Assembly (NCBI GenBank): GCA_964577975.1
Contig: CAZOBB010000199.1
Location: 20,953 to 84,952, forward strand
Reading direction: 5' to 3'
Length of the DNA: 64,000 nt
From: JAOZMY01 sp964577975
GTDB lineage: Bacteria > Desulfobacterota > S145-22
A model generated the notes under the pieces. That model made no database searches, was not told where the DNA came from, and saw only the letters and a program-made list of their open reading frames with translations. Shown here in pieces: positions 34,459 through 43,471 of this stretch. Each line of letters opens with the position of its first letter. Within the stretch, counting starts at the first letter, position 1. The translations under genes and the position numbers were made by a program.

Positions 34459-35514
34459 CTACTTTTCCAACACGGGCCAATATACTTTATAGACAGACTT
34501 TACTCTCTGAATAGTCGGGGCAGCTTTCTTGAAGGCCTGATTCTCTTTTTCCTCTTCTTCCTTAGGATCAAAGGGAAGGTTGTCTTGAAGCGTGTGGAGA
34601 ATTTTTACAACAGCCCGAGCCTCACCCTCTACATTATATCCCCCTTCCAACGTAAAAACAAGTCTTCCTCCACATACCCTCTTGGCAAGTTCAAGAAGAA
34701 TTTGAGCCAGTCGTGCAAATCCCGTCTCCGTCACGTTCATCCCACCAAGGGGATCTCCTTCATGAATATCAAAGCCCGCAGAAACGAGAATCATGTCCGG
34801 CTTGAACGATTCCGCAATGGGAACAAGAATGTGCCGAAAGAAATTGGCAAACTCTTCATTTCCATTACCCGTACTTAAGGGAATATTAACCGTATATCCC
34901 TCTCCCTCCCCCTCACCCACTTCTTGAAGGCTTCCGGTCCCCGGATAATAAGGATATTGATGGGTAGAAAAGTAAAGGACTCGGGGATCACTGTAGAACG
35001 TGTGTTGGGTGCCGTTCCCATGATGAAGATCCCAGTCCACAATCAAAACTTTTGAAAGTTCCTTATCCTCCAACGCATGTTTCGCTGCAATGGCGACATT
35101 ATTAAACAGACAAAATCCCATTGCTCGATCATCTTCCGCATGATGTCCCGGTGGACGTACAAGTGCGAAAGCTTGATCAACTTTTTCCTCGAGAACCCAA
35201 TCCACCGCCTCCATCAGGCCTCCCGCGGCCATCAACGCGGCATCATACGACTTTGGTGATGTCGAGGTATCCGGATCGAGCCGTACGTTTTTGCCCGACG
35301 TTGACGAAATCTGATGAATGTATGAGAGAGAATGAACACGCTGAAGTTCTTTAGTCAAAGCTGGTCGCGGAGGAATTTCTATCAAAGGTTCTCGGAATTC
35401 GGTTTTGGCAATCTCCCTCTCAATGGCCAGGAGCCTCTCAGGCGATTCTGGATGATAGATCCCCATATCATGTTCCCTGTATATGGGATGCCGAACAATT
35501 CCAATACGTGCCAT
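34459..35514 (-). CDS. Histone deacetylase-family (acetoin utilisation/acetylpolyamine amidohydrolase-like) protein
   Basis: A 351-aa zinc-dependent deacetylase. The active-site motifs are RPPGHHAEDDRAMGFCLFNNVAIAA, the metal ligands in DWDLHHGNGTQ and AGFDIHEGDPLGGM, and the catalytic-type tyrosine in EGGYN. Its substrates could be acetyllysine, acetylpolyamines or acetoin-linked proteins. The ATG shares its base with the stop of the upstream TPR gene (TAATG), so it is the last gene of the secretion operon, an unusual place for it. Confidence 0.88.
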   Translation of the reverse strand: MARIGIVRHPIYREHDMGIYHPESPERLLAIEREIAKTEFREPLIEIPPRPALTKELQRVHSLSYIHQISSTSGKNVRLDPDTSTSPKSYDAALMAAGGLMEAVDWVLEEKVDQAFALVRPPGHHAEDDRAMGFCLFNNVAIAAKHALEDKELSKVLIVDWDLHHGNGTQHTFYSDPRVLYFSTHQYPYYPGTGSLQEVGEGEGEGYTVNIPLSTGNGNEEFANFFRHILVPIAESFKPDMILVSAGFDIHEGDPLGGMNVTETGFARLAQILLELAKRVCGGRLVFTLEGGYNVEGEARAVVKILHTLQDNLPFDPKEEEEKENQAFKKAAPTIQRVKSVYKVYWPVLEK

Positions 35515-36785
35515 TATCTCTTCCTCTCTTTACTTGCTTTTAGATAGGTTCGTAATACTTCAAGGCGTACTGCAGCCTCCTTACGCTTCCTCTCATCTAT
35601 ACCATCGGATATTTTGAGAAAAGTTTCAAGGCATTTTATCGCATTGCGAATATCTCCCCTCGCCTCATAGACGCCCGACAAATTAAAATAAGCCTCCGGC
35701 CTTTCTTTTTGGAGCCTGACCGCCGTTTCAAACTCCCTTTGCGCAACGGAGAGATTCCCTATCTTAGCATAGGCAATTCCTAAATTGACATGCGTTGTAT
35801 ACCGATAAGGAGCAACTTTTAGAGACCGTAAGAAATATCGTATAGCCTTTGTGTTGTCCCCCTCCGCCAAATAAACCATTCCCATTCTGTTCAAATTTTC
35901 GGCACTCGAAGGTGCTTTCACAACGGCTTTACGAAGCAATTCCTCCGCCCTCTTCAAATTCCCTCTTTTCAGGTAAAGCTCCCCCAAAAACCCGAGTAGA
36001 CTGGCAGTCGGTTCGGCATAAACCATGGATCTTTCCAAGGCCTCAATCGCCTTTTCTAGGTTTCCCTCTTTATAAAAAGCAAGACCTTCCTGGATAGCTT
36101 TCTTTGCCAATTGAACGGATAGATCCTTACGCTTAGGTGGGGGAAGGGGGGTCCCTCTCTGCTGGTTTCTCACTTTTTTTAGACGAGCCCTCTTACTTAT
36201 CGAATGGGAAGTTCCAGAAGATCCCTTTTTCCTCCTTTTAGAACAACTTGCAGCATTGTCTTGTGATTTTTTGGCAATCCTCGTCGGCACTTGAAACTTC
36301 TGCGCCTGATTCCGGGCAGAGAGGTTTGATTTTCTTCCTGGGCTTGAAATGGCTTCCAAGCTTTTTCCCTTCTTTTCTCGATTCTGCCCCCCTATTGATG
36401 ACATTTCAGAATGATACAACGAGAGATGGGAAATCCTTTTTTCTTTTTCCCCATTCTCTTTTGCCTTCTCCTTATTCGACACACTCACACGCGGATGGGC
36501 CTCCGCCCCCCAAGATTGGGTAGACTGGACAAGATTCGAACCGGCTTTTTCAATGCTTATAGGATGCGCGCCAGGATGTCTATACCGCATCCACCAATAT
36601 GCCATCCATGCCATCGATCCAATTATGCACACAATCGATAAAATCAGAATAGCGTTTTTCACACCCTTTCTTTCGCGATTTTCACTCGATGTAGAAAGGA
36701 TTGGAGAAAGAGAAGAAGGCACTTTTCGTTCTGGACCTTCTTTTTCCCTCTCCGCTTTATCAAGCGCTTCTTCAATGAGGCTCAC
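35514..36785 (-). CDS. GspB-like N-terminus fused to TPR repeats, single-pass membrane protein
   Basis: A 423-aa protein. The N-terminus MSLIEEALDKAERE resembles the short motif of GspB/ExeB-type proteins. A membrane helix follows at about 43-66 (KNAILILSIVCIIGSMAWMAYWWM), then a basic disordered region, then several TPR units from about 225 to 400 (for example AEELLRKAVVKAPSSAENLNRMGMVYLAEGD). The start is GTG 36785, overlapping the ExeA-like gene by 14 bp. Pairing of ExeA and ExeB is known to help secretin assembly, so it probably helps assemble the secretin with its ATPase neighbour. Confidence 0.78.
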   Translation of the reverse strand: MSLIEEALDKAEREKEGPERKVPSSLSPILSTSSENRERKGVKNAILILSIVCIIGSMAWMAYWWMRYRHPGAHPISIEKAGSNLVQSTQSWGAEAHPRVSVSNKEKAKENGEKEKRISHLSLYHSEMSSIGGQNREKKGKSLEAISSPGRKSNLSARNQAQKFQVPTRIAKKSQDNAASCSKRRKKGSSGTSHSISKRARLKKVRNQQRGTPLPPPKRKDLSVQLAKKAIQEGLAFYKEGNLEKAIEALERSMVYAEPTASLLGFLGELYLKRGNLKRAEELLRKAVVKAPSSAENLNRMGMVYLAEGDNTKAIRYFLRSLKVAPYRYTTHVNLGIAYAKIGNLSVAQREFETAVRLQKERPEAYFNLSGVYEARGDIRNAIKCLETFLKISDGIDERKRKEAAVRLEVLRTYLKASKERKR

Positions 36786-37776
36786 GAAAGATTTCCCCTC
36801 CCATGGGTTGCGTGGTTAATACGACCTTTCCTGGTTTGATGCTAAACTTTTTTGTAAAAGGGAGAGGCCGTCGTATCGACTGAAGTCCAAAATAGACCAT
36901 GCCTCCTATAAACATTCCACCGAGCATTGTCACCCCAACCCACCGAAGCATGCGCACGGGAAAAGGGGTATGAGGAAAAATCGTCCTATACCCCTTCTTC
37001 ACCATTCGACTCGTGATCCTCCGTTGTTGAGCCACATAACCTGCCAAAAGTGCCCGGTCACATAGTTGATTGATGACCCTCGGAACACCCTTTGAAAGCT
37101 TATGAACAGCCTTGACTGCGGAACGCTCAAAACGAACGGATGAAGAGGGACCAGCAATTACTAACCGGTGATGGATATACTCCTCTGTCTCTTCCAAGTT
37201 GAGAGGGGACAAACGATACCGAACCGTTATCCTCTGATTGAGCTGACGAAGGTCATGCCGAGACAATTTCACTTCCAGCTCCGGCTGGCCTACCAGGACG
37301 ATCTGAAGGAGTTTTTCCCTTGTTGTCTCAAGGTTTGAGAGCAAACGAATATTCTCGAGCACCTCAACACTGAGATCCTGCGCCTCATCTATCACTAATA
37401 CCGTTTTCAACCCTTGCTTATAAAAGGAAAGGAGTACTTCATTGAGAAAAGCAACAAGCTCCCTCTTCGTTTTTCCAAGAGGAATGGCAACGTGAAATTC
37501 CTCTAGAATATTCTTTAAAAAATCCTTTACCGAAAGGATGGGGTTGAAAATGTACGCGGTTTTATAGCCTTCTTTGAGTTCCCCCAAGAGGGTTCTGCAC
37601 AAAGTCGTCTTTCCTGTTCCCACGTCCCCTGTTATGAGGATAAAGCCCTCCCGCTGTTCAATACCAAATTTGAGATGATTCAGGGCCTCCCGATGGGAGT
37701 TGCTCAAATAGAGATAGGCGGGATTGGGAGTTAACCCGAAAGGCTTCTCCTTGAAATGATAATAGTCCGTGTACAT
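36772..37776 (-). CDS. ExeA/GspA-like AAA ATPase
   Basis: A 334-aa membrane ATPase. It starts MYTDYYHFKEKPFGLTPNP, has Walker A GDVGTGKTT, Walker B VLVIDEAQDL and the AAA_22-type LNQRITVRYRLSPLNLEET. A C-terminal membrane helix lies at about 285-305, with a short external tail that lacks an obvious peptidoglycan-binding domain. ExeA helps place the secretin through the cell wall. ATG 37776 shares a base with the secretin stop (TGATG). Confidence 0.87.
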   Translation of the reverse strand: MYTDYYHFKEKPFGLTPNPAYLYLSNSHREALNHLKFGIEQREGFILITGDVGTGKTTLCRTLLGELKEGYKTAYIFNPILSVKDFLKNILEEFHVAIPLGKTKRELVAFLNEVLLSFYKQGLKTVLVIDEAQDLSVEVLENIRLLSNLETTREKLLQIVLVGQPELEVKLSRHDLRQLNQRITVRYRLSPLNLEETEEYIHHRLVIAGPSSSVRFERSAVKAVHKLSKGVPRVINQLCDRALLAGYVAQQRRITSRMVKKGYRTIFPHTPFPVRMLRWVGVTMLGGMFIGGMVYFGLQSIRRPLPFTKKFSIKPGKVVLTTQPMGGEIFREPH

Positions 37777-39419
37777 CAAAACCCCCTAAAAGGTTTTAGA
37801 TCCTTCACTTCTCCTTTTATGCCATACCTCCAAGGCCTCCCCCCCACTTTGAATCCCCTTTCATCATACGTACCGTAAAGCCGTCTTCTGTCCTTCGCAG
37901 AGATACTTCTGATAAGGGAGGGAGTCAAAATCGTAGGTCTCAACAAGATAACCAACTCCGTCTTCCTTGCCTGTTGCTTCGTATGCCTAAAGAATGTTCC
38001 GAGCAGAGGAATATCTCCAAGAAGCGGGACCTGCTCCACCTGTTCATCCGTCTTGGTCCGCATCAATCCCGCAATCACGATGGTTTGTCCGCTTTTCACC
38101 TTGACGATCGTGCTTGTTTCCCGAATATCCATGATAGGGGCGGTATCCCCAAAACGCGACTGGGATTCTCCAACCTTCTCCGTGACAGTGGGCTGAATAC
38201 TCATGATCACGTTTCCCTTGTCATCAATCTGAGGCGTCACGGAAAGGACAACTCCCTCTGTCACTGTTTGAGCCGATGCCGTCTCCGTTCTGATTCCCGT
38301 TTCCAGATCCGTATCCACCGTCACCTGCCAAAAGACGTCATCCCTTCCCATTTTGATAATGGCCTTCTGGTTGTTTAGAGTGGAAATCCTTGGCTTGGAA
38401 AGAACGTTGATGTCTCCTTGGGTTCCCAAGGCATCAATGAGGGCAGAGAACTTATTGTTGGATATACCGATCTGAAATTTCGCGTTATCCGGGCTGAGCA
38501 TCTGCACCACCGAAGCAGTTCCAGACAGTGTCCCATGATACCCATTCGGTAGCAATGCACGCACACTATTCCAATTGATTCCCATCTCATATTCATCCTT
38601 AAGGTAGACCTCCAAGATCTCTGCTTCGATCATGACCTCGCGGTGCAAAATCATCTGTAACGAGTTAAGATAATTGGATATCTGCTCTAATTGATACGGA
38701 TAATCGACCACATATAGGGTACTTGATGCCTTATTGATCACCAGTTTACCTTCGGAGGAAAGAAGCTCTTTCACACCCGCCTCCAATTCATCCCATAATT
38801 TGAATTCCTCTTTCGTATCGATGGTCGATTCACTGTTGCTACTACCGCTTCCACCGGTGCCTCCGGTCCCTCCACCCGTGCCTCCGGTTCCCGAAGAATT
38901 GGTATTGTCCGATCCTGTAGACGCAGACAGCGTCGCCGTTCCCTCCCGATCGCTGATCACGTAATTAAAAACAAACAAACGTCCTACCGGCTTCTGTTTA
39001 AAAACCTTCACAAACCGGCCTTCTTCAACTTCATATCCAAGGTGAAGAGGGGGCAAGATAAGATCCAAAATCTCCTCAAAAGTGAGTTGTTTAATATCGA
39101 CCGTGATAGTTCCCGAAACGTCCGGCTCAATCACGATATTCTTGTCCTCCTTCTTCGCAAACGCGAGAAGCACTTCCCGAATATCGGCGTTTCGAAGGGA
39201 AAGGGTATACAACTTCTTTCCCTTTTTGGGTATCAAAGCCTCCGGAGCAGGAGGGGCCGTATCAAAGGCAGGAAGGGAAGGGAGGGGAGCTGCTTCTTCC
39301 CTCATCCCCTCTCGATGTGACACAGGGGCTTTTCCTTCTCGAACCGTCGTTTGGGCGCATCCTCCCAGGAAAACTATTCCCAAACACAGCATAGAGACAC
39401 GTAACACCAATTTCTTCAT
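37776..39419 (-). CDS. Secretin (GspD/PilQ/MshL-like outer-membrane channel)
   Basis: A 547-aa lipoprotein secretin. The signal peptide ends in LGGC. An STN-type N0 domain (DIREVLLAFAKKEDKNIVIEPDVSGTITV) is followed by a Gly/Thr/Ser-rich linker at about 160-195, then the secretin core with VEAEILEVYL-type and VPLLGDIPLLGTFF motifs and ELVILLRPTIL. It is short compared with GspD and closer to MshL/PilQ, having few N-domains. It forms the outer-membrane pore for the system. Overlaps with its neighbours on both sides indicate one operon. Confidence 0.92.
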   Translation of the reverse strand: MKKLVLRVSMLCLGIVFLGGCAQTTVREGKAPVSHREGMREEAAPLPSLPAFDTAPPAPEALIPKKGKKLYTLSLRNADIREVLLAFAKKEDKNIVIEPDVSGTITVDIKQLTFEEILDLILPPLHLGYEVEEGRFVKVFKQKPVGRLFVFNYVISDREGTATLSASTGSDNTNSSGTGGTGGGTGGTGGSGSSNSESTIDTKEEFKLWDELEAGVKELLSSEGKLVINKASSTLYVVDYPYQLEQISNYLNSLQMILHREVMIEAEILEVYLKDEYEMGINWNSVRALLPNGYHGTLSGTASVVQMLSPDNAKFQIGISNNKFSALIDALGTQGDINVLSKPRISTLNNQKAIIKMGRDDVFWQVTVDTDLETGIRTETASAQTVTEGVVLSVTPQIDDKGNVIMSIQPTVTEKVGESQSRFGDTAPIMDIRETSTIVKVKSGQTIVIAGLMRTKTDEQVEQVPLLGDIPLLGTFFRHTKQQARKTELVILLRPTILTPSLIRSISAKDRRRLYGTYDERGFKVGGRPWRYGIKGEVKDLKPFRGF

Positions 39420-40027
39420 TTTTTCTTCTCCCCTAAGACTCGTTGAGCACTCTCACTCACGACCTCTTGGGCTATTAAAGATAACTTCGGCTGTGGTAAA
39501 GGAACCCAGCGACGCTGATTTGAAACCAACACCCATACGGCAGAAGGCAAGACCTTCAAAAGTTTTACTTCTCCCATGGCCTCGCCTTCCGTCATGACAT
39601 GGTTGTTAAGAATAGCCATCTTTTCTCCAGATACCGTTATGATGCCCGAAAGGGAAACATATACCTCTTCCTTCTTTTCCTTTCCCTGAACCCTTTTTTT
39701 CGACTTCAAATGCGTCAACTGTGCGATTTCCGATGAGTCAAAAAAAGGGTTTCTTCCCCATCCATGAAGGTTTAATTCTCTCTTTCTTCCGCTTTTTTTA
39801 ATCTGTAAACCTTTTTCCTCTCTTTCACCAAAAGGAACCTTTTCCTTCACCTCTTCCCTTTCAGCGGTTTGAATCTTTTTTCCCTCACTCGTAGGAGGGG
39901 GCGACGTTGCCGCCACGGTGGTTGCACGTTGAGGATGCATACGTCGATAGAAAAAACGAACGTTATATCCTATCGCCGCGACCAGCAGCAAAAGAATCAC
40001 CGCTAGCACCCCTTTATTCTTCAACAT
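39416..40027 (-). CDS. PilP/MshK/GspC-HR-like pilus alignment protein
   Basis: A 203-aa single-pass protein with a membrane helix at about 5-23, a basic low-complexity linker and a small beta domain at about 110-185 (GRNPFFDSSEIAQ, VYVSLSGIITVSGEKMAILNNHVMTEGE). The G-R-x-PF start of this domain and its place before the secretin gene match PilP/MshK-type proteins that touch the secretin N0 domain. Its overlaps with both neighbours (ATGA at the 3' side) support coupling. Confidence 0.72.
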   Translation of the reverse strand: MLKNKGVLAVILLLLVAAIGYNVRFFYRRMHPQRATTVAATSPPPTSEGKKIQTAEREEVKEKVPFGEREEKGLQIKKSGRKRELNLHGWGRNPFFDSSEIAQLTHLKSKKRVQGKEKKEEVYVSLSGIITVSGEKMAILNNHVMTEGEAMGEVKLLKVLPSAVWVLVSNQRRWVPLPQPKLSLIAQEVVSESAQRVLGEKKK

Positions 40028-40652
40028 TCAGCTTTCCCCCATAATAGAAACGGATCTTCACCTCCGTGCGAATAAAAGGAAAGTCTTTTTTCAACACCAC
40101 ATCATCCAATACGAGAAAGTATCGCGGGATATTCGAAAGTGCATCAAGATAAGCCAAGCTATCTTTGAGTGAAGAGAGATAACTCATCTTCATGACGAAA
40201 TAATGCAGCCGAAACGCCTTGAAAAAGTCACTCTTCTTTGAGACACTTTTTTTTACTCTACTCGCGATGCGAGAAGGTCCCATTACCTTTTCCTGAGACG
40301 AAGGCGTTTTTATGCTCACATCCATAAGGTGGTTCTCGACTGCCTTCTCCGCCAAAAGCCTAGCCGCCCCGAGGAGATCCTTTTCCGAAGGGATGCGGCG
40401 TCGGAGCTTTACCGACAGGGTTCTCCAGCTTGCGAGCTCTTCTGATGTCACTTTCTTGAAACTCAGAATTTCCTTCCTATAAGTCTCATTTATCTTCGCT
40501 AATTGCGAGATTTCTTTTTTGTACGCCTCGATCCGCTGAAACCTTGGATGAAAATCCAATAGGTAAAACAATCCCACAAGCACGACGATTCCAGTTCCCA
40601 ACGTACCTGCCTTTACCCACAGAGGCCAGGAATCGAACCAGTCGGATTTCAT
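40014..40652 (-). CDS. PilO/MshJ/GspM-like inner-membrane protein
   Basis: A 212-aa single-pass protein with a membrane helix at about 15-33 (VKAGTLGTGIVVLVGLFYLLDF), a coiled coil at about 35-95 and a ferredoxin-like periplasmic domain (FRLHYFVMKMSYLSSLKDSLAYLDALSNIPRYFLVLDDVVLKK). This is the PilO pattern. It overlaps the PilM-PilN gene and the PilP-like gene, completing the alignment subcomplex. Confidence 0.78.
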   Translation of the reverse strand: MKSDWFDSWPLWVKAGTLGTGIVVLVGLFYLLDFHPRFQRIEAYKKEISQLAKINETYRKEILSFKKVTSEELASWRTLSVKLRRRIPSEKDLLGAARLLAEKAVENHLMDVSIKTPSSQEKVMGPSRIASRVKKSVSKKSDFFKAFRLHYFVMKMSYLSSLKDSLAYLDALSNIPRYFLVLDDVVLKKDFPFIRTEVKIRFYYGGKLNVEE

Positions 40653-42277
40653 CGAACATCTCCTGCCGGGAGGGAAGCCTCAAGTAGTCCTCGCAGTTGA
40701 AATCCCATCATGGCTCCCTTCGCCTGAACATCTTCTATCTTACTCTCCAGTGACGTCGCCACATCTTTCACCTTTTCCGCCTCCGCCTGGATTTCCCTAC
40801 TGAGACGTACAGGAGAAATCTCCGGGGGAGAAAATTCCCCTTCTTTCACAAATGGAGAAGAGAATAACGCCTCGACGAAGGTCTCGTACGTTTTCTGAGC
40901 GGACTTCACAGACCCTTCACGGACGGAGCCACGGAATTCAAAACGATATTGTCTTGTATAAGGATCATCCAACGAGAAAGTCGTTTGCTCAAGTACAGCC
41001 CCAACAGGGATGACATGGCTGATATCCTGAAAAAAGGGGGTCCAAAAAGGTTTTTCTCTCAGCACGTGGGAGGAAAACGAGAAAAGCTGTTTAAATCTTT
41101 CGCGATTCCTTTTCTGTTTTCTGATTTCTTCCACAATGGTCCTCATTCGACGATTCGTCGATCTCTGCACAGCCACCGTCTCCTCAAGAATCCTTTCTTG
41201 ACCCGACAACGTAAAATGAGCCACTCCCACGCCTCCCAAAAGACACACGATGGATACTGTCATGGCAAGACGCCCCCAAAAAATCTTGCCCTTTTCCAGA
41301 ACCGTTACCGGCACTAGATTGGCAATCTCACCCGGTGCCGCCCTTAGGAGACCAATAGGGACCGCATATCTTGCCAGCTCATCGGCCGGCACTTCTCCCG
41401 CATCAAAGAGAATTCCTCCTTCTTTTTCCCCCTGAAAGAGCTGGGCCTCTATCCCTAATTCCTCTTTCAAAAAATGCTTCAACTCGCCAACATACTGCAC
41501 ATCGCCACTCAGAATCACCTTTTCCACCATGAGGCCGTGCGAGTGCTGTTTATAGAAAAGGAACGATCGGTTTGTCTCTTGGGCAATCCGATAGGCAACA
41601 GCGGAAAAATCCTCTTCCTCGTCTTCCTTGAAAACTCCTTCTTCACTACCCAACACAATAGGCTTCGCCCTCAAAGAAAAACTCCGGGCAAAGGCCAACT
41701 GTCCCTTATTAAAAATGGTAATAAGACCTGTTGTTCCTTCGATATGTAAACTTGCACATATATCGGTTTCGAAAGAAGGAAGAAAATGGCGCAAGGCCGC
41801 TTTCAGGGCAAAGGGACAACTGGTTATAACCCGGATCTTTTTCCCTGCCTTATGGACTTCCGAAACATGGGCCAAAACTGTGTCTTTAGCCGCACTTACT
41901 ACGGCATATTCACGATTCCCGCTTCCCTTCTCCGGAATTGTGAAATCGAAAAAGACGGAATTGATAACCACTGTCCCAAGCTGCGAAAGTTCTCTTCGGA
42001 CAATCTCCACCGCGTTCTTTTTTTTAAGAGGTGGCAGGAGAAAGAAATGATGTTTGACGTGGGTGAGAGGCAAGGCCAAACAGACATAGCGGTTCCTGCA
42101 CCTTCGAAGCGTCGTTCCCAGCACCGCCATCCTTTCCTCTTCCCTCTCCGATGGAAAAGGATGCGATTCCAAACGCGTGATAAGGAGTGAGCTCTCCGTA
42201 CGCCTCCCTTCCGCCACATTTAATCCCGAATCGGTTATCTGGATACCTACGACCGGCTGGGCGCGGAATGACATCAT
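40649..42277 (-). CDS. PilM-PilN fusion (GspL-like) inner-membrane assembly protein
   Basis: A 542-aa protein. Residues 1-315 form a PilM/GspL-like actin-fold cytoplasmic domain (VVGIQITDSGLNVAEGRR, later VEKVILSGDVQYVGELKHFLKEELG). Next come a membrane helix at about 333-355, a coiled coil and a PilN/GspL-type periplasmic domain (FQDISHVIPVGAVLEQTTFSLDD). PilM and PilN are separate in type IV pili and fused in GspL, so this marks a hybrid. ATG 42277 overlaps the MerR-like stop as ATGA. Confidence 0.8.
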   Translation of the reverse strand: MMSFRAQPVVGIQITDSGLNVAEGRRTESSLLITRLESHPFPSEREEERMAVLGTTLRRCRNRYVCLALPLTHVKHHFFLLPPLKKKNAVEIVRRELSQLGTVVINSVFFDFTIPEKGSGNREYAVVSAAKDTVLAHVSEVHKAGKKIRVITSCPFALKAALRHFLPSFETDICASLHIEGTTGLITIFNKGQLAFARSFSLRAKPIVLGSEEGVFKEDEEEDFSAVAYRIAQETNRSFLFYKQHSHGLMVEKVILSGDVQYVGELKHFLKEELGIEAQLFQGEKEGGILFDAGEVPADELARYAVPIGLLRAAPGEIANLVPVTVLEKGKIFWGRLAMTVSIVCLLGGVGVAHFTLSGQERILEETVAVQRSTNRRMRTIVEEIRKQKRNRERFKQLFSFSSHVLREKPFWTPFFQDISHVIPVGAVLEQTTFSLDDPYTRQYRFEFRGSVREGSVKSAQKTYETFVEALFSSPFVKEGEFSPPEISPVRLSREIQAEAEKVKDVATSLESKIEDVQAKGAMMGFQLRGLLEASLPAGDVR

Positions 42278-42519
42278 CCCTGCCCCTCCCTTGAGGAATT
42301 AACTTTTCTCAACGCTTTTTCATACGCAACACGATAACGAAATCCATCCTTGAGGTAATTCCATATCCAATGAATCAATTGGACGTCAACCTCGCTAAAC
42401 TCCCTGAAAGCTTTCTCTCCAACAACAACTTTCTTGGGAGTGATATACCCTTTTTGTTCGAGATAATAGAGTTTTTGTCTTGGAATACCTGTGCGCTTAA
42501 GGACGTCGGACGTATTCAT
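42274..42519 (-). CDS. Small MerR-family-like DNA-binding protein
   Basis: An 81-aa protein starting MNTSDVLKRTGIPRQKLYYLEQKGYITP, a MerR-type winged helix with the R/Q-x-L-x-Y-x-E-x-x-G-Y/L pattern, then WIWNYLKDGFRYRVAYEKAL. It lacks the long dimerisation helix and effector domain of classic MerR proteins. It is the first gene of the half-operon leading to the secretin and is preceded by a perfect sigma-70 promoter with a palindrome between its boxes, so it may regulate its own operon. ATG 42519 has GGGAGG at 7 nt. Confidence 0.8.
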   Translation of the reverse strand: MNTSDVLKRTGIPRQKLYYLEQKGYITPKKVVVGEKAFREFSEVDVQLIHWIWNYLKDGFRYRVAYEKALRKVNSSREGQG

Positions 42520-42540
42520 ACCTTGACCTCCCTATGCGCA

Positions 42541-42568
42541 ATTATAAACTTAAATTTATATTTGTCAA
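42541..42568 (-). promoter_or_regulatory. Consensus sigma-70 promoter with spacer palindrome, upstream of MerR-like gene
   Basis: Minus strand: TTGACA (42568-42563) and TATAAT (42546-42541), both exact consensus, with a 16-bp spacer. The spacer region carries the near-palindrome ATAAATTTAAGTTTAT (seven of eight pairs). The leader would be about 15 nt, just enough for the GGGAGG ribosome site. The surrounding 143-bp gap is strongly AT-rich. Confidence 0.8.
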
Positions 42569-42662
42569 TAAAAAAATTATAATATTAGTATGTTCTAGCC
42601 ATTAAATAGAAATATCATGATGAAAAAATGATAATCTAGTAATATCACACAACATTTTTTGC

Positions 42663-43460
42663 TCAACGCAATATTAGCGTTACTTTTGATTGGCGGCCGT
42701 AAACAATGGAGGCCACAGTGGAACTTAAAACCTGGTTGCTTCCATCTAAGATCTGAACACAGTGTAATCCATGATGCATATGATTGCCTTCGAAATTATG
42801 TGAACATCGATACCCATTCGCGCTACTACACGTTACAGGATAATCATCGTAATTTTCCACACCATTGTCAGAATAAAACACCCTCATAGATGCCACTGAA
42901 GGTACATGGCTGGAACGATCATCCACGACTTCGACTAAAAGGGAACCATAGCACCGTATATTCGTCCCTTCGATCGGATAAATCAAGTCATCTCCACTTC
43001 CGTTATCAAACGTCTTGTTGGGACCGCTCGATACAATTTTTGCATACTCTGAGTGTGTTGCGTCCGTTATATAACGATATTCTTCACCCCAGGCATCTTT
43101 GAGGAGATTCTCACCATCGGGTGAATACGGGCCGCTCCAACCATATTGCACCCCTCCTGTATAAGTCCGGCTTTCAGGATACCCTCCCGACGAAGGATTG
43201 GCGATAAGCTCTCTCAAGTCTTTAGGGTAATGCCCAACATCCCCGACAAATCCATAAGTCCCATTCCTTGGATCTCCGAAAAGGATATCATTAAAAATTT
43301 TCGACATCTCCTCACGCGCCGCCCTGATTTCCTGAACCTCCATAAACTTGATGGCCATCGGAACGGCAACCGCTGCAAGTGTAATCATGATGGCCAAAGC
43401 GGCCACCACTTCGATCAAGGTAAATCCATCCTTTGGGCGCACCCCCACTTTTCTAGCCAT
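42663..43460 (-). CDS. Pseudopilin 1 (divergent, cysteine-bearing C-terminus)
   Basis: A 265-aa prepilin. The leader MARKVGVRPKDG is followed by the cleavage/methylation motif G^FTLIEV and a hydrophobic helix. The C-terminal domain keeps KDAWGEEYRYI and SSGPN-GSGDDL, like its siblings, but then extends about 90 residues with four cysteines (NIRC, VTC, YRC, LHC) that could form disulfides. The size suggests a minor tip pseudopilin. ATG 43460 has AGGAG at 8 nt; an upstream frame to 43496 overlaps pseudopilin 2. It is the last of the first block. Confidence 0.85.
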   Translation of the reverse strand: MARKVGVRPKDGFTLIEVVAALAIMITLAAVAVPMAIKFMEVQEIRAAREEMSKIFNDILFGDPRNGTYGFVGDVGHYPKDLRELIANPSSGGYPESRTYTGGVQYGWSGPYSPDGENLLKDAWGEEYRYITDATHSEYAKIVSSGPNKTFDNGSGDDLIYPIEGTNIRCYGSLLVEVVDDRSSHVPSVASMRVFYSDNGVENYDDYPVTCSSANGYRCSHNFEGNHMHHGLHCVQILDGSNQVLSSTVASIVYGRQSKVTLILR

Positions 43461-43471
43461 AACATTCACTC

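Noticed and set aside
38820..38900. Short-period repeat in the secretin gene
   Set aside because: It encodes a Gly/Thr/Ser linker between secretin domains. It is low-complexity coding sequence, not a CRISPR or mobile element.
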